Origin: JAUIIK01 sp963745675
Lineage (GTDB): Bacteria > Chloroflexota > Chloroflexia > Thermomicrobiales > CFX8
Assembly: GCA_963745675.1 (NCBI GenBank)
Contig: CAVUYM010000022.1
Span: 124,001-188,000, forward strand
DNA: 64,000 bases
Direction: 5' to 3'
Part shown: positions 27,723 to 37,607 of the stretch, piece by piece
Layout of the letters: each line of letters starts with the position of its first letter
Numbering within the stretch: position 1 is the first letter of the stretch
The notes under the pieces: generated by a model
What the model was told of the DNA's origin: nothing
Database searches by the model: none
The model's input: the letters and a program-made list of their open reading frames with translations, nothing else
Translations under genes and position numbers: made by a program

Positions 27723-28978
27723 GTTCGCGCGTCCTTAACGGCTGGATCAATTTCCAGGCCATCCAAAGCGATATTGCGGTGAGGAACGAGCGAAAGACGC
27801 CGAAGAACTGGCGCGGTTCGATGCGCGCTGCGATCGTCTCGTAGGGGTCCGGCATGCTGGCGACACGGTCTCCGATCGTTGGCCGCAGCAGCTCCCATGT
27901 GGTCCAGGAACCCCACTGCATGAAATAGATACTGAGCGCGACGATTTGCAAAGCGTGATAGATGACCATGCGACGGTTGGACGAGATGGTGAGCGCCAGG
28001 AATGGCACCAGCCAGATCGACCAGTGGGGATGAAAGAAAGTTAGTCCAAAGAGCAACAGAAATGAGGCGGCTGCGACTCGGGGATATTCATCGGCATCCA
28101 GCCCGCGTTCGCTGATCCAGAAGAGCGCGAGTAAATAGATGAGCGGGAAGAAGAGGATGAAATCGTCGAAGCGGAGACGAATTCCGGCATCGAGCCAGTT
28201 CTGGAAGTGCTCGTGCGTTGCGAGAATCTCAAGTGTCGGGCTTTCACCCGTCCCGATGATTCCAAAGAGCTCAACCGCTCCCCATAGGCCGCCAAGAATC
28301 GCCACTGCCATCATGAGTTGCCGCCGTGATCGGCGGAATGCCAGTAGGTAGTAGGGAACGAGCACGATTAGGAAAGAAGCGCATCAGCGTCGCGATGCCG
28401 AGCAGGATTAGCCCGACGAGCCGCCCGGCGTCGGTGGCACGTTTCGCTGCAAGCAGCGACAGCATCACGAGCAGGATGGCGATGACGTCGTGGCGACCGA
28501 AGACCGCCGTTGCGTATATGACGAGCGGGTTGAGCAACCAGAAAGCGGCGACGGCAAATCTCCGGGCCGGCTCGACTAGTCGCGTGAGCACCCAGGCAAC
28601 GAGGAGATCCGCAACGAAATAGGGCACCTTCATCAGGAATACAGCTCGATGTACGTGGTCGTAGGCGATGAAGCCCCGGTAATCATCGAGGCTCGCACCG
28701 ACACCGGCTTGCGAAGCAGTCTTCGACCAGATGCCCGCGCTGTCGGGCAGAAGCGGTCGGATCATCAAGAGCCAGACGTTGTGGATTGACTGAATCAGAA
28801 TCTGGGCCGTCCAACCGAACCACTCGCCGTCGTAGGCCGCCTCCGAAGCGCGTGAATAGATCTGATAGGCGTCCATGTGGAGGGTGAAGGGCATCACCAC
28901 CAGCCGAATGGCAATGGCTACGCTCCAGAGCACGAGCCAGCGTCGATCGCAGGTGGCGAGTTGGCGTAACCTACCCAA
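27715..28978 (-). CDS. Polytopic GT-C glycosyltransferase (GT87/mannosyltransferase-like), frameshifted
   Basis: About 420 aa with roughly nine helices. Segments: WSVAIAIRLVVMPFTLHMDA (helix 1 followed by an acidic loop), KVPYFVADLLVAWVLTRL, AFWLLNPLVIYATAVFGRHD and, after a frame change near 28365, LIVLVPYYLLAFRRSRRQL and FFPLIYLLALFWI. FGRHDVIAILL matches the GT87/PIG-M pattern. The start is taken as a TTG at 28978 (GRLRQLATCDRRW), which overlaps the stop of the flippase gene (TTGGGTAG). It is part of the tightly overlapping glycan operon. Confidence 0.75.
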
Positions 28979-29906
28979 TCCTGACCATGATTCCACGAAC
29001 GATCCGGACGAAGCCCAGAGAAAGGGGTAACGAAGCAACAAGGAGAACACGTTGAACGATAGCCAGCGTGACGAGTGTGGCTGCGCCGACTCCGGTCACG
29101 GTTGTCAGCGCAACGGTGACGGCTTCACGCACTCCGACACCTCCTGGAAGAGGTGCGACCATTCCCGCTAGTCCCGGCACGGTCACGACTGCCAGCACGT
29201 TAATCACCTTGAAATTGATCCCGAGTGCCCAGAACATGAGGCCGGAGACGACAATCTGTAGGAACCAGTAGAGCAGCGTCAAGCTGCCGATCGTTAATGG
29301 GTTAACCCTCGAGCCCAGCTGGCGCGCACTAGATCCGAGCGATCGCAAATAGGTCAGCGCTCCGAGTCTCCAGGCCAATGCCATTCCGATGGCGACGACC
29401 GCTAGCGCGATGATGATGACTCCTGCTGACGCCAGTTCCTCCAGTGGCGATGCGGCGTCGCGAAAGGCCGATGGACCGATGATGAGGATTACGATCGTGG
29501 CAGAGGTTGCCATCAGCCCGAGATCGAGTGAGTGCTCGAAGCCGATGGATAGTGCTGAGGCGGAATAGGGCACGGATCGAGTCTGGTTCGCGAGGACCGC
29601 CTTCGCCGACGCGCCGACGAAGCCCGGACTGGCGTAATTTACGAGGGCTGAGCTGACGGTAATGTCACATGCCTCCCCGAGTGTCAACGAAATATCGAGC
29701 GAACGCATGACGATCTGCCATCGCCAGGCGTGCACGAGCGGCAACGTCATACCGACAACTACGACCAGGACAAGAGGCAGTGGCTTCGCATTGGCCAGTC
29801 CATCCCAGGTATCGGCCAGGACGCCAGTGAGCCAAAGCAAGCCGGTTGCTACAACGAGTCCAACAAGGAATACTAGCCCCGTCAGATTGCTGCGAATACG
29901 ACTCAC
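28971..29906 (-). CDS. Flippase-like / lysylphosphatidylglycerol synthase TM-region family protein
   Basis: 311 aa from a GTG at 29906 that overlaps the GT4 stop by 4 bp (GTGA). It has eight or so helices: NLTGLVFLVGLVVATGLLWL, LPLVLVVVVGMTLPLVHA, GVIIIALAVVAIGMALA and LAVVTVPGLAGMVAPLPGGV. The signature LPGGVGVREAVTVAL and the early LVNYASPGFVGASAKAVL are typical of the AglD/LPG_synthase_TM family, often linked with polyprenol-linked sugar translocation. Upstream starts (to 29981) read through the neighbouring gene and are not used. Intact. Confidence 0.8.
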   Translation of the reverse strand: MSRIRSNLTGLVFLVGLVVATGLLWLTGVLADTWDGLANAKPLPLVLVVVVGMTLPLVHAWRWQIVMRSLDISLTLGEACDITVSSALVNYASPGFVGASAKAVLANQTRSVPYSASALSIGFEHSLDLGLMATSATIVILIIGPSAFRDAASPLEELASAGVIIIALAVVAIGMALAWRLGALTYLRSLGSSARQLGSRVNPLTIGSLTLLYWFLQIVVSGLMFWALGINFKVINVLAVVTVPGLAGMVAPLPGGVGVREAVTVALTTVTGVGAATLVTLAIVQRVLLVASLPLSLGFVRIVRGIMVRIG

Positions 29907-31042
29907 GCAGTGACACCGATGCGCTGAAGCGCTTCCCGAGCCAGGATCGCAAGTCGATCCTCCGAAGCATGCGCTTCCCACGCAATGCGCCCGGCAGCGC
30001 CAATAGCCTTTCGCAGATGTTCGTCATCAGCAAGCTCAACGATCGCCCCTGCGAGCGCAGCAGGATCTTGAGGTGGAACGAGCATCGCCGATTGTCGGTC
30101 GGTCAGAAGATCGGAGATGGCCGAGCTGTTCCTTGTCACCACGGGCACACCACAGGCGAGCGCCTGATGCACTTTGTTCGGGATCACCCGCGCTGCCTTC
30201 TCGCCACCGTCGAAAATACCCAGAGCAACATCCGCTTTCCTCAACCGCTTCCCAAGCTCGCTATAGGGTAGCCAATCTGTCCAGAGAACGTTGGATATTT
30301 CGAGATCGCGAGCAAGCTCCCTCGCAGCAGTGTAATCCTGACCGCTTCCGACCAATTCAAAATGGATACCCGGATGCGTCGACTGGAGCAACGCCGCCGC
30401 GCGCACGATCGTCTCTACGCCATGGAGCGGGATGAACTTGCCATAAAAGAGCACGTCGAGACATCCTGCCGTACGAAGATCGACGGCGGTGGACGGATAG
30501 AACACTTCCTGATCTGCGCCAACGGGCAATACGAGCACCCGCGACGCTTTGAGACGGCCAATATCGGTGACATATTGAGCGTTCTGGGCGGTATCAACGA
30601 GCACCAGATCGGCGCGTCTAAGAGCTAGCCGGTCCAGCAATCGAATCAATCGGGCGGCAGGTGAGTTCGCCGGCACGAGTCGCCGATCCTGGACGATTGT
30701 GTCAGTCAAGGTAATCAACGGATTGAAGATCACCGGTCGTCCAAGGCATTTAGCGATCACTCCGAGCGTCAACATGTCGAACTGTCCCAGATAGCCGACG
30801 ACGAGCGCACGGCAACGCAACAGGCGCAGCGAAACATCAAACGCGTGGACAATCGACCCGGCAGATTTGGTCGCCGCCCTGATCGTACTTAGTTTGGATT
30901 CTCCGGCGCGGGTACCTCTGGTTGGACCTGAGCCGCGAACAACCTCAACGCGAACTCCGGCGGACTTCAGTGCCCGGATCAGATCGAGATTGCGGGAGTA
31001 GTCAGGATCGTACGTTGCGATGTAGCAGATCGATGGGCGCAC
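29903..31042 (-). CDS. GT4-family glycosyltransferase
   Basis: 379 aa GT-B fold. The N-terminal acceptor domain starts SICYIATYDPDYSRNLDLIR. In the donor domain LDVLFYGKFIPLHGVETIVR, IHFELVGSGQDYTAARELA, VLWTDWLPYSELGKRLRKAD, VIPNKVHQALACGVPVVTR and AMLVPPQDPAALAGAIVELA follow the GT4 pattern, including the K-x2-Q/E-x3-G nucleotide-sugar segment. It starts with a GTG at 31042. It is the first clear gene of the operon and probably builds the cytoplasmic part of a lipid-linked glycan. Intact. Confidence 0.88.
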   Translation of the reverse strand: MRPSICYIATYDPDYSRNLDLIRALKSAGVRVEVVRGSGPTRGTRAGESKLSTIRAATKSAGSIVHAFDVSLRLLRCRALVVGYLGQFDMLTLGVIAKCLGRPVIFNPLITLTDTIVQDRRLVPANSPAARLIRLLDRLALRRADLVLVDTAQNAQYVTDIGRLKASRVLVLPVGADQEVFYPSTAVDLRTAGCLDVLFYGKFIPLHGVETIVRAAALLQSTHPGIHFELVGSGQDYTAARELARDLEISNVLWTDWLPYSELGKRLRKADVALGIFDGGEKAARVIPNKVHQALACGVPVVTRNSSAISDLLTDRQSAMLVPPQDPAALAGAIVELADDEHLRKAIGAAGRIAWEAHASEDRLAILAREALQRIGVTA

Positions 31043-31048
31043 GAAATA

Positions 31049-31210
31049 TTAGTCCGATGACATCATGCGGGCCATCAGAAAGGAGATGGGGAGTGTCCAA
31101 TAATAGACGTTGCCGTCAGCCCGCATATGGGTAGGCGTATCGCAGATATGGGCGGATGTGGCAACAAAGGAGTCGTGTGCACTGGATAGGGTAGTTCCGA
31201 TATTGTTCAT
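31049..31210 (-). CDS. Small ORF or gene end immediately upstream of the GT4 gene
   Basis: A 53-codon minus-strand reading from an ATG at 31210 (MNNIGTTLSSAHDSFVATSA) to ARMMSSD and a TAA at 31049. It ends 6 bp before the GT4 start, and GGGCAGG precedes the ATG. The frame stays open further upstream (FWRIPLPGYEGR) to a TGA, so it may instead be the end of a larger broken gene. Composition is protein-like. No family was recognised. Confidence 0.4.
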   Translation of the reverse strand: MNNIGTTLSSAHDSFVATSAHICDTPTHMRADGNVYYWTLPISFLMARMMSSD

Positions 31211-31674
31211 CCTGCCCTCATACCCGGGAAGAGGTATCCGCCAAAAGTCGCATCACCAGCAGAATATCAGTCCTTTAGCCTCAACATTGGAGCGCAACGG
31301 CCCTCCCCGAAGGATACGCGCCGCCGCGAAGCAGTGCGACGGCGTCACTTCTGCTTGGATACCGCTACCTCACGGGAACTCGGGCGAATCCTGTCCGAAT
31401 GCTACGGCGGACGCCTGGAGCAGGTTCCTGAGCGCCCCCTACTTCAGACATGGGTGTACTCCGGGCGACTGGGCGATGATCGACACTACTCCGCTCAACA
31501 AAGGCGCCGCCCGGTAACGGCTGAACGGTTCGCATTTGCCATCAGCAGCAGGCCTGACGAATAGAAAAATTGCGAAGCGGTTGACTGCTAAAATCGACGC
31601 CATCAGCTAGGCGCTTCGACTCTGGGTACACTGTGCCGATTGAGTGATCTCAGCTGGGAAGCAGGAGACAGGTT
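31211..31674. other. Intergenic or degraded region
   Basis: 464 bp. Short overlapping open stretches exist on both strands (for example plus-strand HFCLDTATSRELGRILSECY), but none has start, ribosome site and length together. It may hold a broken gene upstream of the glycan operon. No clear promoter pair was seen for the enolase-family gene at 31675. Confidence 0.4.
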
Positions 31675-32850
31675 TTGACGACGCCACAGATCACGGCGAT
31701 TCGCGACGCAGTTATACCGATCAAGTCAACTATCAGAAATGCATTTATCGACTTTCGGCAGATGACCGCCTCCGTTGTTGCAATCCAGACCAATATCGAG
31801 CGTAGCGGAATGCCGATCGTGGGCTATGGATTCAATTCGAACGGTCGCTATGCCCCCGCAGGTCTGCTGCGAGAACGGTTTATTCCACGGCTGCAGGAAG
31901 CGGATCCCGAAGGACTCATCGACGATGCCGGGACGAACTTTGATCCCTTCCGAGCCTGGGACGTCATGATGAGTGGCGAGAAACCTGGCGGACATGGTGA
32001 ACGCTCGGTTGCTGTCGGAGTCCTCGATATGGCCCTCTGGGACGCCGTTGCAAAGATCGAAGGTAGACCACTGTATCAACTCCTCGCAGAGCGCTACGGC
32101 TCAGACAGAGCGTCTGAGAGGGTCTGGGTCTACGCTGCCGGTGGGTACTATCAGCCTGACAAGGATCTGGCAGAACTCCAGAGCGAGATGAAAAGCTATC
32201 TTGACCTCGGCTACGACACCGTCAAGATCAAGATTGGTGGCGCCTCGCTGGACGAGGACACTCGCCGAATCGAAGCGGTGCTTGAGCTGGTCGGAGATGG
32301 AAACAGGCTCGCGGTCGACGCCAACGGACGCTTCGATCTCGATGAAGCGCTTACCTACGCCGAAGCAATAGCGCCCTACGGGCTGCGCTGGTACGAGGAA
32401 GCGGGTGATCCTCTCGATTTCGAATTGCAGGCTCAACTTGGCCAGATCTATGATCATCCGTTGGCAACCGGCGAGAATCTCTTTTCTCATCAGGATGCGC
32501 GTAACCTCATTCGCTATGCTGGCATGCGTCCCGACAGGGACGTGCTGCAGTTCGACCCGGCACTATCCTATGGACTTGTTGAATATCTTCGAACAATCGA
32601 TGTAGTCGAGAGCCTTGGCTGGTCGCGGAAGCAATGTGTGCCTCATGGCGGTCATCAGTTTGCGTTAAACATCGCTGCTGGTCTCGGACTTGGTGGCAAC
32701 GAATCCTATCCGGATGTATTCCAGCCTTTCGGTGGCTTTGCGGACAGCGAACGCGTCGTAGACGGCCACGTGTCCCTGCCGGATATTCCGGGCATCGGGT
32801 TCGAAGCGAAGTCGAATCTGTGGGCGGTGATGGAGCCACTGGGTCAGTAG
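31675..32850 (+). CDS. Enolase-superfamily dehydratase, D-tartrate dehydratase-like
   Basis: 391 aa mandelate-racemase/enolase protein. Catalytic features: TVKIKIGGASL (KxK), LAVDANGRF (metal Asp), WYEEAGDPLD and ATGENLFSH (metal Glu pair), and SRKQCVPHGGHQFALNIAAG. The KQCxPHGGHQ segment and the C-terminal PDIPGIGFE are what I associate with tartrate dehydratase (TarD), rather than muconate- or galactonate-type enzymes. The TTG start at 31675 follows CAGGAGACAGG. It would dehydrate an acid sugar or tartrate to an oxo acid. Intact. Confidence 0.82.
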   Translation: MTTPQITAIRDAVIPIKSTIRNAFIDFRQMTASVVAIQTNIERSGMPIVGYGFNSNGRYAPAGLLRERFIPRLQEADPEGLIDDAGTNFDPFRAWDVMMSGEKPGGHGERSVAVGVLDMALWDAVAKIEGRPLYQLLAERYGSDRASERVWVYAAGGYYQPDKDLAELQSEMKSYLDLGYDTVKIKIGGASLDEDTRRIEAVLELVGDGNRLAVDANGRFDLDEALTYAEAIAPYGLRWYEEAGDPLDFELQAQLGQIYDHPLATGENLFSHQDARNLIRYAGMRPDRDVLQFDPALSYGLVEYLRTIDVVESLGWSRKQCVPHGGHQFALNIAAGLGLGGNESYPDVFQPFGGFADSERVVDGHVSLPDIPGIGFEAKSNLWAVMEPLGQ

Positions 32851-32874
32851 CCGCTACCACGATGCATCCCGCGG

Positions 32875-34263
32875 CTATTTCCCGATGCAAAAGCGGCTGA
32901 ATATCTCATCCAGGACGGCTTCACTGACGTGTTCGCCGGTAATTTCTCCAACTGCATAGAGCGCCGTGCGAACATCCACAGCCAGTAGATCGAGCGGTAC
33001 TCCGGATGCTCGCGCTGACATTGCGGAACGAATCGACTCGTCGGCCCTGCGAAGTGCGTCAAGCTGGCGGCTGGTTACAAGAGCTGGTCGGATGGCGGAG
33101 TCGGAACTGCCTAGCGCGACATCGTGCAGTGTATCGATGAGCTCATCAAGACCCTGTCCGGTGACGGTAGAAACAGAAATCCTGGGCACGTCTGAATTGA
33201 TGCTCGCAGCCTTGATGTCCAGTCTGATCGGCAAATCGATCTTGTTAATGACATGCACGATCCCGGCTGGATCGAGGCGCTCATCTATCAGCTTGAGTAC
33301 TTGCCGGTCGCTTTCGGCAAGCGTTTCCGAGCCGTCAAGCACGACGAGTACGAGCGCGCTCGTCGCTAGCGCGTGCCGGGAGCGCTCGACGCCAATGGCT
33401 TCGACGATGTCAGCCGTCTCGGTTATGCCGGCAGTGTCCAACAGTGTTGCCGGTATACCGCGCAAGTTGATCGTTTCAGAAACCACATCGCGCGTTGTGC
33501 CGGCGATCTCCGTCACGATGGCCCGCTCCTGGCCGATCAAAGCATTGAGGAGGCTCGACTTGCCGACGTTCGGGCGACCGACAATCGCGATCTGAAGTCC
33601 TTCGCGGTACAGCAAGCCCGTCTGTGCAGAATCGACGACCGGTCCCAATGTAGCGGCTATATGCTCGAGGGCATTGTCGATATCGAGATCGGGGATCTCA
33701 TCCTCGGGGAAGTCGGCGGCGGCATCGAGAAACGCCATGGTCTCGACGAGGGCGTCACGGGCAGGCTTCAAGCGTTCGGTCATGCGGCCGCGAAGTTCGC
33801 CGATAGCGAGGTCGAGCGAGCGGCCAGTTTGAGCCGAGACGACTCCTGCGACGGCTTCGGCCTGGCTAAGATCGATGCGCCCATTGAGGAATGCCCGCAG
33901 GGTGAATTCGCCCGGTTCGGCCAGTCGTGCCCCGCCGGACAGGCAGAGATTTAATACGGCTCGAACCGGCACATATCCACCGTGGCTGTGGATTTCAACG
34001 ACGTCTTCACGGGTATAGCTGCGCGGCGCCTGCATCCAGACCAGTAGCACTTCGTCAACGATTGCCCCTGTACGAGGGTCGACGATTGAGCCGTAGTACA
34101 TGCGATGACTCTCGAACGCTCCCAAGTTGGGAGATCGTAGCGACCGGCCGAAGCGAAAGATTTTGGTCGCATACGCCAGAGAATCGGGACCACTCATGCG
34201 AATGATGCCAACCCCACCCTCGCCGGGGGCGGTTGCGATCGCCGCGATGGTGTCCAGGTACAT
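32875..34263 (-). CDS. mnmE: tRNA modification GTPase MnmE
   Basis: 462 aa, full length. The N-terminal formyl-THF-binding domain starts DTIAAIATAPGEGGVGIIRM. The G domain has G1 IVGRPNVGKSSLLNAL, G2 IAGTTRDVVSE, G3 LLDTAGI and G4 HVINKIDL. The protein ends with the conserved FCIGK. With MnmG it installs the cmnm5U/nm5U34 modification in tRNA. The ATG at 34263 directly follows the stop of the upstream kinase (TAAATG). It is part of the conserved rpmH-rnpA-yidC-jag-mnmE locus. Intact. Confidence 0.97.
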   Translation of the reverse strand: MYLDTIAAIATAPGEGGVGIIRMSGPDSLAYATKIFRFGRSLRSPNLGAFESHRMYYGSIVDPRTGAIVDEVLLVWMQAPRSYTREDVVEIHSHGGYVPVRAVLNLCLSGGARLAEPGEFTLRAFLNGRIDLSQAEAVAGVVSAQTGRSLDLAIGELRGRMTERLKPARDALVETMAFLDAAADFPEDEIPDLDIDNALEHIAATLGPVVDSAQTGLLYREGLQIAIVGRPNVGKSSLLNALIGQERAIVTEIAGTTRDVVSETINLRGIPATLLDTAGITETADIVEAIGVERSRHALATSALVLVVLDGSETLAESDRQVLKLIDERLDPAGIVHVINKIDLPIRLDIKAASINSDVPRISVSTVTGQGLDELIDTLHDVALGSSDSAIRPALVTSRQLDALRRADESIRSAMSARASGVPLDLLAVDVRTALYAVGEITGEHVSEAVLDEIFSRFCIGK

Positions 34264-35149
34264 TTAGCGCCCGGAACTTCCTACTTCGACTCTGCGCTCG
34301 ACTTGTTCGAGAGTTGGAATTGCAGATGTCCCTCGGCCTGCTACTGAAAGCGAAGCCGCGGCAGATGCGAGGTTCAGACTTCTTACAAGCGGCTCTCTGC
34401 TGACCCCTCATCAGGAACAGCATCGCCGCGAAGACATCGCCAGCGCCGGTCGTGTCGACACGCTCGCCGGGGTACCCGATTACCTCTGTAACGCGTCCTC
34501 TATCAATAGCCGTTGCGCCGCGGCGTCCTCGCGTGACAACCGCCAGTCCACGGCGGCTGACGACGTCATAGGGTTCTCTCAGATCCACCAGCTCTTCGGC
34601 TGAGACGACCATGGAGTCAAATCTCGAGGCGATCTCCGGGTTCATGTGAAGCGCTTCATGATGGACCTTGGCGGGTAAGGTCGAAGACCATCGTCGCAAC
34701 CAGCCCTGTGGCGTTACACCGAGAAATCCCGGTGAGAGGCGCGCCAGACCGCGTGGATCCAGTTCCTGTGCGACCGGAGCAATGTGCATGGTTTGAACCG
34801 CACGCCAATCGGGCGGGAGGCCGCTGAGATCGATCTCGGATGCCACGGCGTGCAGTGTTTGCACTCTGCGGTCGACGACTTCACTGTTGGTGAAGGTTGT
34901 CGTAGCCCGCGACGCCTGCATGATGAATTCAATCTCTTTAGAAGCGCTTTCCAGTTCCTGTCGGACTGGTCGTGGCAGGTCATCGATATTGCCGCTTGTA
35001 AGCACTCCGACACGGAAGCCTGCGCGAGCCGCCGTCAGCGCGGCATAGATCACCGAGCCGCCGAGCGCATAGCCCCAGGGCATCCTGTCAACTGTGAAGT
35101 GACCGATGGCGACGAAGTCGGGTGTGCCAGCGCTTCCGCGCACGTTCAT
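34264..35149 (-). CDS. PfkB-family carbohydrate kinase (frameshifted near the end)
   Basis: About 294 aa ribokinase-like enzyme. The N-terminal GG motif is GYALGGSVIYAALTAARAGF; the C-terminal active-site signature is ERVDTTGAGDVFAAMLF with the catalytic Asp. After a frame change near 34400 the end reads VRSLNLASAAASLSVAGRG and VERRVEVGSSGR, with its TAA next to the mnmE ATG. The substrate is unknown. Its place between jag and mnmE is not part of the usual locus. Confidence 0.85.
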
Positions 35150-35174
35150 GGGCTCTCCATCGCCTTTGCTAGAA

Positions 35175-35885
35175 CTAGTTCGGAGTAATTGTCACGCGTC
35201 GCAAGGGCTCGTCACCGCTGGACTCGGTTGATACGTCCGGTTGGTTTTGCAACGTCAGATGAACCACACGGCGCTCGTTGGGCGGCATCGGTTCGAGGGA
35301 GATCGCCCGCCGATTTCTGGCAACCTGCCTTCCGACACGCTCTGCCAGACCAATCAACGATTCTTCGCGGCGTATCCGATAGCCTTCGACATCGACGATT
35401 GCACGTACCCAATCGTCGGTCTGGCGATTGAGAAGTAAATTGATCAGATACTGAAACTGGCTCAGATTATCGCCGCGTCGTCCGATCAGCAATCCGAGAT
35501 CGCGTCCCATGATATCGATGAAAACCGTCGGTGGATCGTCAGCGCCAACTGGCATCACCGAGGGATTGTCGACGGCCACGACATCAGCTTCAACGCCCAT
35601 CATCTCGAGCAATTCAGAAACCAGTTCTTTCGCCAGTTGCTCGTACTCTTCGAGCGCATCGTCCGAAACCGACTGCCGTGGTGCTGGTTCCGGCTCCGGC
35701 CGGCTGCGCGCGCCTTTGCGGGTGACGCGCAACAGCACTTCACCATCGCCATAGAAGTCGTTTTCGATCTCAGCCAGCACCTCAACCGTGACATCTTCAG
35801 CTCTTGCGCCCAATTGTTCCAGCGCTAGATTGAGGGCTTCGTCGCGTGATTTCGCCTGAATATCAACGCTCGATCGTCGATCCAT
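35175..35885 (-). CDS. khpB: Jag/KhpB RNA-binding protein (SpoIIIJ-associated)
   Basis: 236 aa with three parts: Jag_N (SVDIQAKSRDEALNLALEQL...NDFYGDGEVLLRVTRKGA), a KH domain (FIDIMGRDLGLLIGRRGDNL SQFQYLINLLL) and an R3H domain (RREESLIGLAERVGRQVARN...MPPNERRVVHLTL). It binds RNA with KhpA and lies next to yidC, as in most bacteria. A Pro/Glu linker joins Jag_N to KH. It starts at an ATG at 35885. Intact. Confidence 0.93.
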   Translation of the reverse strand: MDRRSSVDIQAKSRDEALNLALEQLGARAEDVTVEVLAEIENDFYGDGEVLLRVTRKGARSRPEPEPAPRQSVSDDALEEYEQLAKELVSELLEMMGVEADVVAVDNPSVMPVGADDPPTVFIDIMGRDLGLLIGRRGDNLSQFQYLINLLLNRQTDDWVRAIVDVEGYRIRREESLIGLAERVGRQVARNRRAISLEPMPPNERRVVHLTLQNQPDVSTESSGDEPLRRVTITPN

Positions 35886-35952
35886 GGTTCATTCTCAATT
35901 TCCCGTTGTTGCAGGCTTCAACCGGAACAGGGTGCGCGAACAGGTCGCATTG

Positions 35953-36973
35953 CTAGTCTGATGAGGTCGCGTCCCCGGTTCTGCGTCGCTTGCCGCGTCT
36001 TCGTACCTGCCCTCCGGATGCAGTGATCGTCACTACACCATCCGGCAGATCTTCCTCGTCCGACTCTATTTCCTCAATGTGAGCAGTCTGCTGGCTGGCA
36101 CTTGCCCGCGCTTTCTCTTCCTGCCGCTGCGCCAAGCTGTCCGTCTTCTTCTGCATCCAGCCAAAGAATCCGCCCATTTCCTGAGGACCGCTGTTTGCAA
36201 CGGCCGCTCCTTCCGGACGGGGCTTCGGTCGCCCTAACCGCCACTCTTCACGAAGTTCCGGTAGCCAGGGGAACCAATCCTTGAGCGAACCCCAGCCAGT
36301 GATGAACCACTGCTGGATAACGGAGTAGAGACTCTGGACCGCCCAGTACATCACGATACCAGCCGGAAACTTCCAGCCGAAGAAGACGACCATCAGCGGC
36401 ATGAAATTCATCATCGTCTGCATCATTGCCTGCTGTGGATCGCGGATCTGCCCCTGATTGGCCGGGCGCGACATGCGCATCTGAATGAACTGGAAGACAC
36501 CGGCGAGAATCGCGATCGGCACGATCGGGATAAACAGCAATTCCCAGCGATCCGCCGCGCCCAGATCCCTAATCCAGAGGAATCCGTCGGCAAAATGGCC
36601 GTTGCGCGCTGTCGACAGCTGGCGCACGGAGAAGTAGAGGGCAAAGAATACAGGCATCTGGGCGAACATTGGCAGACAACCGCTGGCCGGATTCACTCCA
36701 TGCTCAGCGTATAACTTCAGGGTTTCTTCGGAAATGCGCTGGCGGTCTTTGCCAAAACGTTTCTGAAGATCCTTTATCTTCGGTTGTAGCTCTTGCATCG
36801 CCATCGTCGAGCGCACAGACTTGATGGTAAGTGGCAGCATTGATCGTCTTGACGATAATAGTGAACAGTATGATCGCTATTCCGGCGCTGCCGGTATAGT
36901 CAGCAAGATGTGTCAGGCACCACTCGATCAGATCGACGAAGTGATGCCATGGTCCGAGAATGAGATCGAACAT
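35953..36973 (-). CDS. yidC: Membrane protein insertase YidC/Oxa1 (one frameshift)
   Basis: About 340 aa, Gram-positive/Chloroflexota-type YidC without the large periplasmic domain. The N-terminus MFDLILGPWHHFVDLIEWCL is followed by GSAGIAIILFTIIVKTI. The frame changes near 36835 and continues MLPLTIKSVRSTMAMQELQP (the conserved R/K-MQ-LQP segment), GCLPMFAQMPVFFALYFSVR, ELLFIPIVPIAILAGVFQFI and GIVMYWAVQSLYSVIQQWFI. A long charged cytoplasmic tail ends in RRRGKRRRTGDA, useful for ribosome contact. It inserts membrane proteins with or without Sec. Confidence 0.93.
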
Positions 36974-37069
36974 GTCGGAATGAAATCCTCTCGGAATATC
37001 GACTCTATAACCTCTCTGGGCCACGCGTACAGATAATCGGTCGTAACGGTCCAGATGGCGAGCATCGCG

Positions 37070-37535
37070 TTAGCGGAATGGCACCACCGATCTCACGGAC
37101 ATGCAAATTCGCCTTCGATGATACCCTAACGGCGGCTGTCTGTTAATAAAGACCTCATTGATTAGCGATTGCAGGTGACCGATTCGCGATCCAACCAGCC
37201 CGGCTTTTCGAAGCACGGCTTCGATAGCGTCGTTGATCGCTGTCTGGGTCGTCGCTCGTTGCACGCGATTGCGTGCGATGAACACGACGTCATGCCCTTG
37301 ATTCAGTCGCGGGTGGATGTTTCGGGCTGATTCGCGCATCAGGCGTTTGGCTCGATTGCGTGCGACAGCGTTGCCAACTCTCTTGCCCGACGGCGAAGCC
37401 ATAGCGATTTCGATCCAGGCCATTGGCGAGGATGACAGCGACGATCAGATCACTCGACCAGCTCTTGCCCGTCGATCGGACGCGCTCAAATTCGATTGGG
37501 CTTCGCAAGCGCAATTCGCGCGCAACCATCGGCAT
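37070..37535 (-). CDS. rnpA: Ribonuclease P protein component (one frameshift)
   Basis: About 155 codons. It starts MPMVARELRLRSPIEFERVR at 37535 and includes SSDLIVAVILANGLDRNRYG. A frame change near 37390 leads to GKRVGNAVARNRAKRLMRES, the RNR signature that binds RNase P RNA, and then DVVFIARNRVQRATTQTAIN. A 35-residue extension follows the usual C-terminus and ends at 37070. It sits between rpmH and yidC as usual. RNase P matures tRNA 5' ends. Confidence 0.93.
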
Positions 37536-37555
37536 TGAGCATATCAAAGAAGCAA

Positions 37556-37582
37556 GAAGCCCAGCGCTAAAGCGTGGGCTTC
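37556..37582 (-). terminator. Hairpin with T-rich tail between rpmH and rnpA
   Basis: On the minus strand GAAGCCCA(CGCT..AGCG)TGGGCTTC forms an 8-bp outer plus 4-bp inner stem, followed by TTGCTTCTTTGATAT. It could attenuate transcription from rpmH into rnpA, giving more L34 than RNase P protein. Confidence 0.55.
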
Positions 37583-37607
37583 GGAGACATTCAATATCGC
37601 TGGAACG

